64,000 nt of DNA. Origin: Armatimonadota bacterium (GTDB lineage Bacteria; Sysuimicrobiota; Sysuimicrobiia; Sysuimicrobiales; Humicultoraceae). A program made the position numbers and the translations under genes. Below are positions 32,401 to 40,893 of the stretch, piece after piece. Every line of letters begins with the position of its first letter. The stretch's first letter is position 1. The stretch spans positions 2,057,078-2,121,077 of the forward strand of contig JAVKHP010000001.1 of assembly GCA_031459855.1 (NCBI GenBank). The letters are read 5' to 3'. The notes beneath the pieces are model-generated. The model saw only the letters and a program-made list of their open reading frames with translations. It was not told the DNA's origin and searched no databases.

Positions 32401-33930
32401 ATGCGACGTCTGCACCGGCTCGTGGTGTTGACGGTAGGCGCGGTCCTGCTCGCGGGCGGGCTGGCGCCCGGTCCGCAGGTGGCAGCCCAGGCACCACGCC
32501 GCCTCGTGATCGGGATCGGCTCGATTCCCAACACGCCCGACCCCCACCTGGACAGCACGGCCAATGCGCTGCCGGCCTACGCCACCATGTTCGAGAAGCT
32601 GGTAGCGAGCGACGGGAAGGGCGGGTTCCGCGGCGTGCTGGCCCGGTCGTGGCGGCTGGTGGATCCCACCACGTGGGAGTTCACGCTCCAGTCGGGCGTG
32701 CGCTTCCACAACGGCATGACGCTGACGCCCGAGGACGTCAAGTTCACCATCGAGCGGATCCTCGACCCTGCGACGCGCTCGCCCTGGCTGGGGCGCATCT
32801 CCGCCATCGAGCGCGTCGACGTCACCGGGCCCCAGACCCTCCGCATCGTCACCCGGGGCCCCTTCGCGCCGCTGCTGCAGGGCCTGACGGTGGTGGACAT
32901 CCTGCCCGCGGCGTACTTCCAGGAGCGCGGGGCCGCCGGGTTCGCCGCGGCGCCGGTGGGGACCGGGCCCTTCGTCTTCGGCGAGTGGCACCGGCAGGAT
33001 CGCATGGTCGTGCGCGCCAACGCGGGCTACTGGCGCGGCCGCCCGCGCCTGGACGAGATCGTCTTTCGCGCCATCCCCGAGGACTCGACCCGCGTGGCGG
33101 GGCTGGAGACCGGCGAGCTGGACGTGGGCGTGCTGGTGCCCCCCGAGCAGGTCGACCGGCTGAAGGCGCGCGGCCTGCAGGTGGGGACGGTGGACCTGGC
33201 GCAGGGCATGGTGGTGAACCTGCGCTCCAACGTGCCCGGGCCCCTGCAGCACCGCAAGGTGCGTCAGGCCCTCAACTATGCCGTGGACAAGGAGGCGATC
33301 CTGCGGTCGATCCTGCGCGGCCACGGCCGGATCCTCAACGGACAGGTGGTGGGGCCCGATGCGTTCGGCCACAACCCGAACCTGGCGCCCTACGCCTACG
33401 ACGTGGCGCGAGCGAAGCGGCTGCTGGCCGAGGCGGGCTACGGCGGTGGGTTCGAGGTGACGTTCCACGGCACCATCGGGCGCTACACCAAGGACAAGGA
33501 GATCGAGGAGCTGATCATCGGGCAGCTGGCCGAGGTGGGCGTGCGCGCCCGCCTGGAGATCGTCGAGGGCGGTGTGTACATCCAGCGACACATCGCGCGC
33601 CAGCTGGGACCGCTGTGGATCTGGGCCTGGCAGTACTTCCCCGCCATGGACGCCGACCTGCCGCTCAACTTCTTCACGTGCGCAGGGGTCGGGAACTTCT
33701 TCTGCAGCCGTGACTTCGACGACCTGTTCGCGCAGACACGGCGCGAGATGGACCCAGGCCGGCGCCGGGCGCTGTTGCAGCGGCTCGCGCTGCTCGTGCG
33801 GGAGGAAGCGCCGGTCATCTTCCTGGTGCAGACGCCGGGCATCTACGCGGCGCAGCCGCGGGTCACGGGCTTCACCTGGCGGTCCGACTACCTGATGGAC
33901 CTGCACCGCGTGGACCTGCAGCGGCGGTAG
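32401..33930 (+). CDS. ABC transporter substrate-binding protein (SBP family 5, peptide type)
   Basis: The 509-aa product has a Sec signal peptide (about residues 1-30, ending QVAAQA) without a lipobox. An SBP_bac_5 domain follows: WEFTLQSGVRFHNGMTLTPEDVKFTIERI, GTGPFVF and the ADKEAI-like YAVDKEAILRSIL. Family members bind oligopeptides, nickel, opines or sugars. ATG 32401 follows GGAGGTGGTG. It is the first of a receptor-permease-permease set. No ATPase gene follows, so the ATPases must lie elsewhere. Confidence 0.93.
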   Translation: MRRLHRLVVLTVGAVLLAGGLAPGPQVAAQAPRRLVIGIGSIPNTPDPHLDSTANALPAYATMFEKLVASDGKGGFRGVLARSWRLVDPTTWEFTLQSGVRFHNGMTLTPEDVKFTIERILDPATRSPWLGRISAIERVDVTGPQTLRIVTRGPFAPLLQGLTVVDILPAAYFQERGAAGFAAAPVGTGPFVFGEWHRQDRMVVRANAGYWRGRPRLDEIVFRAIPEDSTRVAGLETGELDVGVLVPPEQVDRLKARGLQVGTVDLAQGMVVNLRSNVPGPLQHRKVRQALNYAVDKEAILRSILRGHGRILNGQVVGPDAFGHNPNLAPYAYDVARAKRLLAEAGYGGGFEVTFHGTIGRYTKDKEIEELIIGQLAEVGVRARLEIVEGGVYIQRHIARQLGPLWIWAWQYFPAMDADLPLNFFTCAGVGNFFCSRDFDDLFAQTRREMDPGRRRALLQRLALLVREEAPVIFLVQTPGIYAAQPRVTGFTWRSDYLMDLHRVDLQRR

Positions 33931-33942
33931 GCCGCCCAGGGC

Positions 33943-34860
33943 ATGGTGTCGTACGTCGCCCGCCGCCTGCTCGACGCCGTGCTGGGCGTGCTGGGCGTCA
34001 CCACCATCGCCTTCCTGGCCATCCGGCTCTCGGGCGATCCGGTGGCGCTCCTGGTCACCGAGTACGCGACCCCCGAGGACATCGCGCGGGTCCGGCGCGT
34101 CCTGGGGCTCGACCAGCCGCTGTGGGTGCAGTACGGGCGGTTCCTCGGCGACGTCCTGCGGGGCGACTTCGGGGAGTCGCTGCGCTTCATCAAGCCGGCC
34201 GCGCCCCTGGTCTACGGAGCGCTCCCGGCGACGCTGACGCTGGCGGTCGCGGCACTGTTCATCGCGCTGGCGCTGGCCCTGCCGCTTGGCCTGCTGGCCG
34301 GCATGCGGCGCGGCTCGGTGCTCGACGGGGCCGCGATCGTGCTGGCCACCCTGGGCCAGTCGGTCCCCTACTTCTGGCTGGGCATCCTGCTGATCATGGC
34401 CTTCGCGGTGCGCCTGCAGTGGCTGCCGGCGTTCGGCAGCGAGAGCTGGCGCCACCTGATCCTCCCCGCCCTGACCTTGGCCATGACGCCCATGGCCCGT
34501 ATCGCGCGCATCGTGCGGGCGGGCATGGTCGAGGTCCTGACGCAGGACTACATCAGGACCGCGCGCGCCAAAGGTCTGCCCGGCGGCGCCATCGTGCTCC
34601 GCCACGCCTTGCCCAACCTGGCCATCCCGCTGGTGACGATCCTGGCGCTGGACTTCGGCACGCTGCTGGGCGGTGCCGTGGTCACCGAGACGATCTTCGC
34701 GTGGCCGGGGGTGGGTCGGCTGGTGGTACAGGCGATCCAGAGCCGCGACTACCCGGTGGTGCAGGCCGCGGTGTTCTACCTGGCTACGAGCGTCGTGCTC
34801 CTCAACCTGGCGCTGGACGTGCTGTACGCGCGGCTCGACCCGCGCATTCGCTATGCCTAG
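33943..34860 (+). CDS. ABC transporter permease, DppB type
   Basis: The 305-aa product has six helices and DppB hallmarks: YVARRLLDAVLGVLGVTTI at the N-terminus, LGLDQPLWVQYGRFLGDVLRGDFG, and the EAA loop DYIRTARAKGLPGGAIVLRHALPN. It pairs with the DppC-type protein downstream and the receptor upstream, starting 12 bases after the receptor gene. It overlaps the next gene by eight bases. Confidence 0.94.
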   Translation: MVSYVARRLLDAVLGVLGVTTIAFLAIRLSGDPVALLVTEYATPEDIARVRRVLGLDQPLWVQYGRFLGDVLRGDFGESLRFIKPAAPLVYGALPATLTLAVAALFIALALALPLGLLAGMRRGSVLDGAAIVLATLGQSVPYFWLGILLIMAFAVRLQWLPAFGSESWRHLILPALTLAMTPMARIARIVRAGMVEVLTQDYIRTARAKGLPGGAIVLRHALPNLAIPLVTILALDFGTLLGGAVVTETIFAWPGVGRLVVQAIQSRDYPVVQAAVFYLATSVVLLNLALDVLYARLDPRIRYA

Positions 34861-35764
34861 GGCCGTCGCCGAGGTCCGCGTGCGGCCGGCGCGCCTCGTG
34901 CTGGCGCCGGTCGGGGCCCCGGGCCGCCGGCGCGGGTGGCGCCGCCACCACCACGTGGCAGCACTCGCGGCAGCGTTCCTCGCGGTGGTCGCCATGGTCG
35001 CGCTGCTGGCGCCCTGGGTCGCACCCCACCCGCCGACGCGCCAGCGGATCGCGCAGCGGCTGCTCCCACCGTCCTGGGCCGGCGGGCGCCCCGAGCACGT
35101 GCTCGGCACCGACCAGCTCGGCCGGGACATCGCCAGCCGGATCGTCTACGGCGCCCGGGTGTCGCTCGCCGTGGCGGTGGTGGCCGTGGGGCTGGCGGCG
35201 GGCACCGGCGTGACGCTGGGCGTGACCGCCGGCTACTACGGGGGGCGCCTGGAGCGGGTGCTGACGCGCCTGGCCGACGTCCAGCTGGCGTTCCCGCTCA
35301 CGCTGCTGGTGATCACGCTCATCGCCATCCTCGGCCCGGGGCTTGGCAACGTGGTGCTCGCCATGGCCCTCGGCGGCTGGGCGACGTACTTTCGGATGGC
35401 GCGGGCGCAGGTGCTGGCGTTGCGCGAGGCCGAGTACGTGATGGCTGCCCGGTGTCTGGGCGTGCCCGATCGCCGCATCGCCTTCCGGCACATCCTTCCC
35501 AACGCGCTCTCGCCGCTGGTGGTGCTGGCCTCGTTCTCGGTCGCCCAGGTCATCATCCTCGAATCGGCCCTCAGCTTCCTCGGCCTGGGGGTGCAGCCCC
35601 CGACGCCGACGTGGGGGGGCATGCTCGCCGACAGCCGCGACTACCTGGCCGTGGCGTGGTGGCTGGCGGCCTTTCCCGGCCTCGCCCTGACGCTGACGGT
35701 GCTGGCGATCAACGTGCTGGGGGACTGGCTGCGGGACCTGCTCGATCCGCGGCTCGTGATGTGA
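34853..35764 (+). CDS. ABC transporter permease, DppC type
   Basis: The 303-aa product has an N-terminal helix (ALAAAFLAVVAMVALLAPWV), the DppC motif HVLGTDQLGRDIASRIVYGARVS, and the EAA loop EYVMAARCLGVPDRRIAFRHILPN. ESALSFLGLGVQPPTPTWG lies near the C-terminus. The first 35 residues are basic and longer than usual. It completes the importer core, which lacks dedicated ATPase genes in this region. Confidence 0.94.
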   Translation: MPRAVAEVRVRPARLVLAPVGAPGRRRGWRRHHHVAALAAAFLAVVAMVALLAPWVAPHPPTRQRIAQRLLPPSWAGGRPEHVLGTDQLGRDIASRIVYGARVSLAVAVVAVGLAAGTGVTLGVTAGYYGGRLERVLTRLADVQLAFPLTLLVITLIAILGPGLGNVVLAMALGGWATYFRMARAQVLALREAEYVMAARCLGVPDRRIAFRHILPNALSPLVVLASFSVAQVIILESALSFLGLGVQPPTPTWGGMLADSRDYLAVAWWLAAFPGLALTLTVLAINVLGDWLRDLLDPRLVM

Positions 35765-35825
35765 GCGGTGTAGGTGGTGCGAGCTGGATGGGAATGCCCA
35801 TAGGAAGGAGACGAGCCGGGCCGTC

Positions 35826-36539
35826 ATGATGCGCCTGTCGCTGTCGAAGCAACTCTACCGACGGCTGCGTCACGAGATCCTGGCCGGCCGGTTCGCTGAC
35901 GCCGACCGTCTGCCCTCGGAAGCCGCCCTGGCCCGGAGCTTTGCGGTGAGTCGCATGACGCTGCGCGAGGCGCTGCGCGCGCTCGAGGAGGATGGCCTGC
36001 TCGTCCGGCGGCACGGGGTCGGTTCGTTCATCACCCGGGAGGTCACGGCCGGCCTCGAGCGGTTGGAAAGCTTCACCGAGACGATCCGCCGCGCCGGACG
36101 CCAGGCCCGCGACCGCGTCCTGGCCATCCGCCCGGTACCGCTCACCGCCCCCGATGCCCGGGCCCTGGGCCGTACGCCAGGCAGCCCCGGCGTGCTGGTG
36201 GAGAGCCTGCGCTACGCCGATGGCGTGCCCGTCATCTACTGTGCAGACCTGCTGCCCCTCGACGTCGTCGGCACCGCCGAGGCGGTGCAACAGCGCCGGG
36301 AGCGGGAGTCGCTCCAGGAGTTCCTGGAGCGCGACGTCGGCGTGGTGCTGCGGCGCGCGGTGCTGGCGCTGCGCGCGGTCGGCGCGCCCGCCCGGGTGGC
36401 GCGGCACCTGGGCGTGGCGCGCGGGCGTCCGGTCCTGCTCCTGCACGGCACGGCGGTGGACGTGACGGGCCGCCCGGTCTACCTGTCCACCAACTACGTG
36501 CGCACCGACCGGTACGTCTTCACCGTGGTGCGGCGGTGA
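35826..36539 (+). CDS. GntR-family transcriptional regulator (HutC/UTRA type)
   Basis: The 237-aa product has an N-terminal winged helix (LPSEAALARSFAVSRMTLREALRALEEDGLLVRRHGVGSFI is the canonical region, residues about 30-70). A UTRA ligand-binding domain follows (about 95-235). UTRA regulators sense sugars, amino acids or other pathway intermediates. It lies between the importer and the amidase genes on the same strand and is the obvious candidate regulator of both. ATG 35826 is followed directly by a second ATG at 35829. Confidence 0.92.
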   Translation: MMRLSLSKQLYRRLRHEILAGRFADADRLPSEAALARSFAVSRMTLREALRALEEDGLLVRRHGVGSFITREVTAGLERLESFTETIRRAGRQARDRVLAIRPVPLTAPDARALGRTPGSPGVLVESLRYADGVPVIYCADLLPLDVVGTAEAVQQRRERESLQEFLERDVGVVLRRAVLALRAVGAPARVARHLGVARGRPVLLLHGTAVDVTGRPVYLSTNYVRTDRYVFTVVRR

Positions 36540-36631
36540 CGAGACGTCGCCCGCCGTGACGTCCGGGAGGGTCCAGGGCTGCCGTGCAGGGGTGCCGGAT
36601 CCAGCCGGGCAACGCCCGAGCCTCGCGGGCT

Positions 36632-36721
36632 CCACGGGCGCAGCAGGATCGTCCGCGGCGAACGTCGATGTCCCTGCGGACGGGGCGGATGCGACCACGG
36701 GGGCAGCAGGACCGCCCGCGG
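36632..36721. repeat. 27-bp direct repeat, 63-bp period
   Basis: Copies at 36632-36658 and 36695-36721 (CCACGGG, then GCAGCAGGA, then CCGCGG) match at 24 of 27 positions. They lie in the leader of the amidase operon, between the GntR gene and the AtzG-like gene. Confidence 0.75.
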
Positions 36722-36814
36722 GCGTCCGCGAACGCGGGGCACGGGTGTGGTGGAGACGTGGACGCGTCCCATCCACCGACCGTGTCGCACACCCGCACGA
36801 CGAGGAGGCGCCGC

Positions 36815-37024
36815 ATGTACGTATCCGATGAGCAGGCGCTGGCGACCGCGCTGGTCACCCTCGCGCACTGGGCTGGCCAGCCGCTCGACGACGACCTCGC
36901 CAGCCAGGTGGTGCCGATCGTTGCCGGCGCGCTGCGCGACTGGATTCCCCTGGCGCGCGCCGTCGCCCCCGAGGCCGAGCCGCTGTGGTACGGGCGGTGG
37001 CCGGAGGAGGCCGGCGATGACTGA
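36815..37024 (+). CDS. AtzG/GatC-like small amidase subunit (DUF4089-like)
   Basis: The 69-aa product is helical and acidic. Its length, composition and position immediately before an amidase match AtzG, the small subunit that stabilises carboxybiuret hydrolase AtzE, and more distantly GatC. GAGGAGG stands seven bases before the ATG. The stop codon overlaps the amidase start (the ATG at 37017 lies inside this gene), so the two are made together. Similarity is judged by eye only. Confidence 0.6.
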   Translation: MYVSDEQALATALVTLAHWAGQPLDDDLASQVVPIVAGALRDWIPLARAVAPEAEPLWYGRWPEEAGDD

Positions 37025-38519
37025 CGGCGACCTGGACGGCTTCACGCTGGCCACCCTGGCCAGGGCGCTGCGCCGGCGGGTGGTATCGCCGGTCGAGGTG
37101 GCGCAGGCAGCTCTTGCGCGCATCGAGCGGCTCGATCCCGTCCTCAACGCCTTCATCACCCGCACGCCCGAGCGCGCCCTCGCCGATGCGCGCCGGGCAG
37201 AGCAGGAGATCGCGCAGGGCGGCTGGCGTGGCCCGCTCCACGGCGTGCCGATCGCCCTGAAGGACATCTTCGCGACCGCCGGCATCCGGACGACGTGCGG
37301 CTCTCCGGTGCTGCGCGACTGGGTGCCCGCGCACGACGCGACCGTGGTGCAGCGCCTCAGGGCCGCGGGCGCCGTGCTGCTCGGCAAGCTCAACATGAGC
37401 GAGTTCGCCTACGGCGAAGTCCACCCCGCCTTCGGGGCACCGCGCAACCCCTGGCACCTGGAGCGGTTCACGGGCGGGTCGAGCAGCGGGTCGGCCGCGG
37501 CGGTCGCCGCCGGGCTGTGCTTCGGATCGCTGGGCACCGACACCGGCGGCTCGATCCGGGGGCCTGCCGCGCACTGCGCGATCGTCGGCCTCAAACCCAC
37601 CTACGGGCTGGTGAGCCGGGCGGGCGTGGTACCGCTGTCGTGGTCGCTGGACCACGTGGGGCCCATGGCGCGCACGGCCGAGGACGCAGCGCTCCTCCTG
37701 GACGCCATCGCAGGGGTCGACCCGGCCGACCCCACGTCCACCGCCCCGCCGGCGCCAGTGCGACGACAGACCCTGCGCGGGCTGGCGCGGACCCTGCGCA
37801 GGCTGCGCGTCGGCGTGCTCACCCAGTTCCTCGACGGCGGCACCGCCCCTGAGGTCGCGGCCCGCGTCCGCGAGGCCATCAGGGTGCTGGAGCCCCTGGT
37901 GGGGGCGGTGGAGGAGGTCGTCCTGCCGCATGCTGACGAGATCGTCCCCACGTGGTGGACGATCTGCCTGGCGGAAGCCGCCGCCTACCACCAGCCGACG
38001 CTGGCGCGGCAGCCCCAGGACTACAGCGACCGGGTCCGCGCGCGGCTGCTGGCGGGCCTGGCGATCCCCGCCGCGCAGTACCTGCAGGCGCAGCGCCTGC
38101 GGCGGGCCGTCGTGGTCGCGTGCGCCGGGCTGTTCCGGCGCGTCGACCTGCTGGTGGCGCCGGCGGCGCCCGCCGAGGCGCCGTCCCTCTCCGCCGTGTA
38201 CAGCGGCGGCCCGTGGGATGCGATGCGGGAGCGGATCCGCCTGACCGCGCCGTTCAACCTGACCGGACTGCCGGCGGTATCGGTCCCGTGCGGGTTCACG
38301 GCGTCGGGGTTGCCGGTGGGGCTCCAGCTCGTGGGGCCACGGTTCGCTGACCGCACGGTGCTGGCCGCAGCCCACGCCTACGAGCGTGCCGCGGGCTGGC
38401 GGACGCGCCGGCCGCCGGTGGTGGCGGCGAGCGTCGCTGCCGCGGGGCGACCGCGGCCGGGCGACGCCGCGGACGTCACCGCGCCGTCCGCGGCCGGCGG
38501 CGTGCCGACGCGCCCCTAG
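37017..38519 (+). CDS. Amidase-signature hydrolase (AtzE-like)
   Basis: The 500-aa product has the full amidase signature: catalytic lysine in GVPIALKDIF near residue 83, KLNMSEFAYG, the serine-rich GGSSSGSAAAVAAG with the cis-serine, and the nucleophile in GTDTGGSIRGPAA. HGVPIALKD and GVPIALKD-type N-terminal regions fit AtzE, GatA and indole-acetamide hydrolases. Coupling to a tiny AtzG-like protein favours a carboxybiuret-type or ureido-amide hydrolase over GatA. The C-terminal 40 residues are Ala/Pro-rich and variable. Confidence 0.9.
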   Translation: MTDGDLDGFTLATLARALRRRVVSPVEVAQAALARIERLDPVLNAFITRTPERALADARRAEQEIAQGGWRGPLHGVPIALKDIFATAGIRTTCGSPVLRDWVPAHDATVVQRLRAAGAVLLGKLNMSEFAYGEVHPAFGAPRNPWHLERFTGGSSSGSAAAVAAGLCFGSLGTDTGGSIRGPAAHCAIVGLKPTYGLVSRAGVVPLSWSLDHVGPMARTAEDAALLLDAIAGVDPADPTSTAPPAPVRRQTLRGLARTLRRLRVGVLTQFLDGGTAPEVAARVREAIRVLEPLVGAVEEVVLPHADEIVPTWWTICLAEAAAYHQPTLARQPQDYSDRVRARLLAGLAIPAAQYLQAQRLRRAVVVACAGLFRRVDLLVAPAAPAEAPSLSAVYSGGPWDAMRERIRLTAPFNLTGLPAVSVPCGFTASGLPVGLQLVGPRFADRTVLAAAHAYERAAGWRTRRPPVVAASVAAAGRPRPGDAADVTAPSAAGGVPTRP

Positions 38520-38524
38520 AGGCC

Positions 38525-39472
38525 ATGCGCACCCAGCCCCTGGACGTCTGCGTCGTGGGCAGCCTCAACATGGACCTGGTCGTCAAGGCCCCGCGGCTGC
38601 CCGAGGTGGGCGAGACCGTAACCGGCGGCACCTTCGCCACGTTTCCAGGCGGCAAGGGCGCCAACCAGGCGGTGGCCGCCGCGCGGTTGGGCGCGCAGGT
38701 GGCCATGGTGGGGCGCGTGGGGGCCGACGCCTTCGGCGCGCAGCTGGTGGACGGGCTGCGCCGCGAGGGGATCGACGTCACCCACGTGCGCATCGATGCC
38801 GACGCCGCCACCGGGGTGGCGTTCATCACCGTCGACGGCGCGGGGAAAAATACGATCGTCGTCGCGTCGGGCGCGAACATGCGACTGACCCCCGCCGACG
38901 TCGACGCTGCCGCTGCCGTGCTGATCCGCGCCCGCGTGCTGCTGGTGCAGCTCGAGGTGCCGGTCGACACCGTGCTGCACGCGGCCCGGCTGGCCCGCGC
39001 CCATGGTGCGCTCGTCTGCCTCGACCCGGCGCCGGCGGCGCCGCTGCCCGACGAGCTCTGGGGGCTGATCGACGTCGTCAACCCCAACGAGACCGAGGCG
39101 CGGGCACTCACCGGCATCCCGGTGACCACCGTGGACGACGCCCGCCGCGCCGCCGAGGCACTGCTGGCCCGGGGCGCACGCGCAGCGGTCGTCAAGTTGG
39201 GCGAGCGCGGGGCGTACTACCTGGCGAACGGTGGCGGCGGGCACATGCCCGCACGCCCGGTGGCGGCCGTGGACACCACCGCCGCCGGCGACGCGTTCGC
39301 CGCCGCGCTGGGGGTCGGGCTGGGCGAGGGCCGACCGCTCCCCGAGGCGGTGGCGTTCGCCACGTGGACGGCGGCGCTGAAGGTGACGCGCCTGGGCGCG
39401 CAGTCGCTGCCCACGCGCGCCGAGGTCGACGCCGCCATGGCACGCGACCGCGCACCCGCAGGCCCCCCGTGA
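38525..39472 (+). CDS. rbsK: Ribokinase-like PfkB sugar kinase
   Basis: The 315-aa product shows PfkB signatures. These include GSLNMDLVVKAPRLPEVGET, FPGGKGANQAVAAARLG, GRVGADAFG, VNPNETEA and the ATP/anion-hole DTTAAGDAF (usually DTTGAGDAF) with its catalytic Asp. The overall pattern is that of RbsK, which phosphorylates ribose at C5. It suggests that a ribose- or nucleoside-related sugar is released in this pathway. It starts five bases after the amidase and overlaps the oxidase gene. Confidence 0.88.
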   Translation: MRTQPLDVCVVGSLNMDLVVKAPRLPEVGETVTGGTFATFPGGKGANQAVAAARLGAQVAMVGRVGADAFGAQLVDGLRREGIDVTHVRIDADAATGVAFITVDGAGKNTIVVASGANMRLTPADVDAAAAVLIRARVLLVQLEVPVDTVLHAARLARAHGALVCLDPAPAAPLPDELWGLIDVVNPNETEARALTGIPVTTVDDARRAAEALLARGARAAVVKLGERGAYYLANGGGGHMPARPVAAVDTTAAGDAFAAALGVGLGEGRPLPEAVAFATWTAALKVTRLGAQSLPTRAEVDAAMARDRAPAGPP

Positions 39473-40620
39473 CCGCTGCTTTCGCCGTGGTCGTGGGTGC
39501 CGGGGCCACCGGCCTGAGTGTCGCCTACCACCTCGCCCGGCGCCGTGCGGGCCGCGTCGTCGTGCTCGAGCGCGATGCGATCGCCAGTGGCGCCACGGGG
39601 AAGAGCGTCGGGGGGATCCGCCAGCAGTTCTCCGACGAGCTCAACATTCGGCTGGCGCAGCGCAGCGTGGCGGTCTTCGAGCGGTTCCGCGACGAGTTCG
39701 GGGTCGACTGCGACTTCCGCCAGTACGGCTACCTGATGCTGGCCACGACGCCCGAGGAGCAGGCGCTGTTCGAACGGAACGTGCGCCTGCAGCGGTCGCT
39801 GGGTGTACCCGTCGCCCTGGTGGAGCCCGACGAGGCCGCGCGGATCGTGCCCGGCCTGCGCACCGACGACGTCCACGTCGCCACCTTCTGCCCCCGCGAC
39901 GGCTACGCCGACCCCTACAGCGTGGCCATGGGTTACGCCGCCGCAGCACGGCGCCTTGGCGTGCAGATCCTGGAAGGCACCGCGGTGGTCGGGTTCGAGG
40001 TCCACGCCGGCCGGGTGCGTGGCGTCGTCACGCCGGCCGGGACGATCGCCGCCGAGGTCGTGGTCAACGCCGCGGGGGCCTGGGCCGCGCAGGTGGCAGC
40101 CCTGGCCGGGGTGATCCTGCCCATCCAGGCCTACCGCCGGCAGGTGTTCGTCACCGGCCCCACCGATGCGGTGCCCCTGCGCTGCCCCCTGGTCATCGAC
40201 TTCCGCACGCACTTCTACTTTCGGCGGGAAGGCGCCGGCGTGCTCGTGGGGATGAGCGACCCCGAGGAGCCGCCGGGCTTCCAGACGCACGTGGACTGGA
40301 GTTTCGCCGAGCGCGTGCTGGCCCACGCGGTGTACCGCATGCCACCCTTGGCCGACGCGCAGCTCCTGCGCGGGTGGGCGGGGCTGTACGACACGACGCC
40401 GGATGGCAACCCGATCCTGGGTCCCGTTCCGGAGGTCGAGAACTTCGTCGTGGCCGCAGGGTTCTCGGGCCATGGGTTCATGCAGTCGCCGGCGGTAGGG
40501 GAGGCGATCGCCGACCTGATCGTGGCCGGGCGGCCCAGCGCGCCGGACCTCGACGTCGCGCCCTTCGGCCCCGCACGGTTCGCCGCGGGAACGCTGCGCC
40601 GGGAAGCCAACGTGATCTGA
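39469..40620 (+). CDS. DAO-family FAD-dependent oxidoreductase (sarcosine-oxidase-beta/glycine-oxidase-like)
   Basis: The 383-aa product has an N-terminal dinucleotide fold (VVVGAGATGLSVAYHLARR), an acidic end of beta-2 (VVLERDAIASGATGKSVGGIRQQFS) and the C-terminal FAD motif DTTPDGNPILGPVPE with GFSGHGFMQSPAVG. Members oxidise N-methyl or primary amino acids such as sarcosine, glycine or opines. The GTG at 39469 overlaps the kinase stop (GTGA). It is the last gene of the catabolic plus-strand run. Confidence 0.9.
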   Translation: MTAAFAVVVGAGATGLSVAYHLARRRAGRVVVLERDAIASGATGKSVGGIRQQFSDELNIRLAQRSVAVFERFRDEFGVDCDFRQYGYLMLATTPEEQALFERNVRLQRSLGVPVALVEPDEAARIVPGLRTDDVHVATFCPRDGYADPYSVAMGYAAAARRLGVQILEGTAVVGFEVHAGRVRGVVTPAGTIAAEVVVNAAGAWAAQVAALAGVILPIQAYRRQVFVTGPTDAVPLRCPLVIDFRTHFYFRREGAGVLVGMSDPEEPPGFQTHVDWSFAERVLAHAVYRMPPLADAQLLRGWAGLYDTTPDGNPILGPVPEVENFVVAAGFSGHGFMQSPAVGEAIADLIVAGRPSAPDLDVAPFGPARFAAGTLRREANVI

Positions 40621-40893
40621 AAGCTTCAGCGCGCCGCCCGGCCGCGCCGTCCCCCCATGTGCCTGGATGGGCCGCCCAGACGAAAGAGGCCCGACGCACC
40701 GCCCGGTCCCGGGGGCTCGGATGCCGGCTTCGCGCGGGGCAGGCGCGGCCCACGACGTGTCAGGACCGACCGTGGCCGCTGCCGGTGAGCCCGCGGCGCC
40801 GTGTCGAGAGGCACACGGCACCGACGTCTTCGGCGCCAGGTTCCACACCTCACCCTGCGCCGTATTGGAGGGCGCATGGTCCCGACATCGCGG

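Noticed and set aside
31825-35130. 1101-aa minus-strand open frame
   Set aside because: Antisense to the lyase, receptor and permease genes, which carry strong family motifs; a long open frame is expected opposite GC-rich genes.
36815-37024. Small subunit as GatC of the tRNA amidotransferase
   Set aside because: No gatB gene is adjacent and the context is a transporter/amidase catabolic region; AtzG-like fits better, though not proven.
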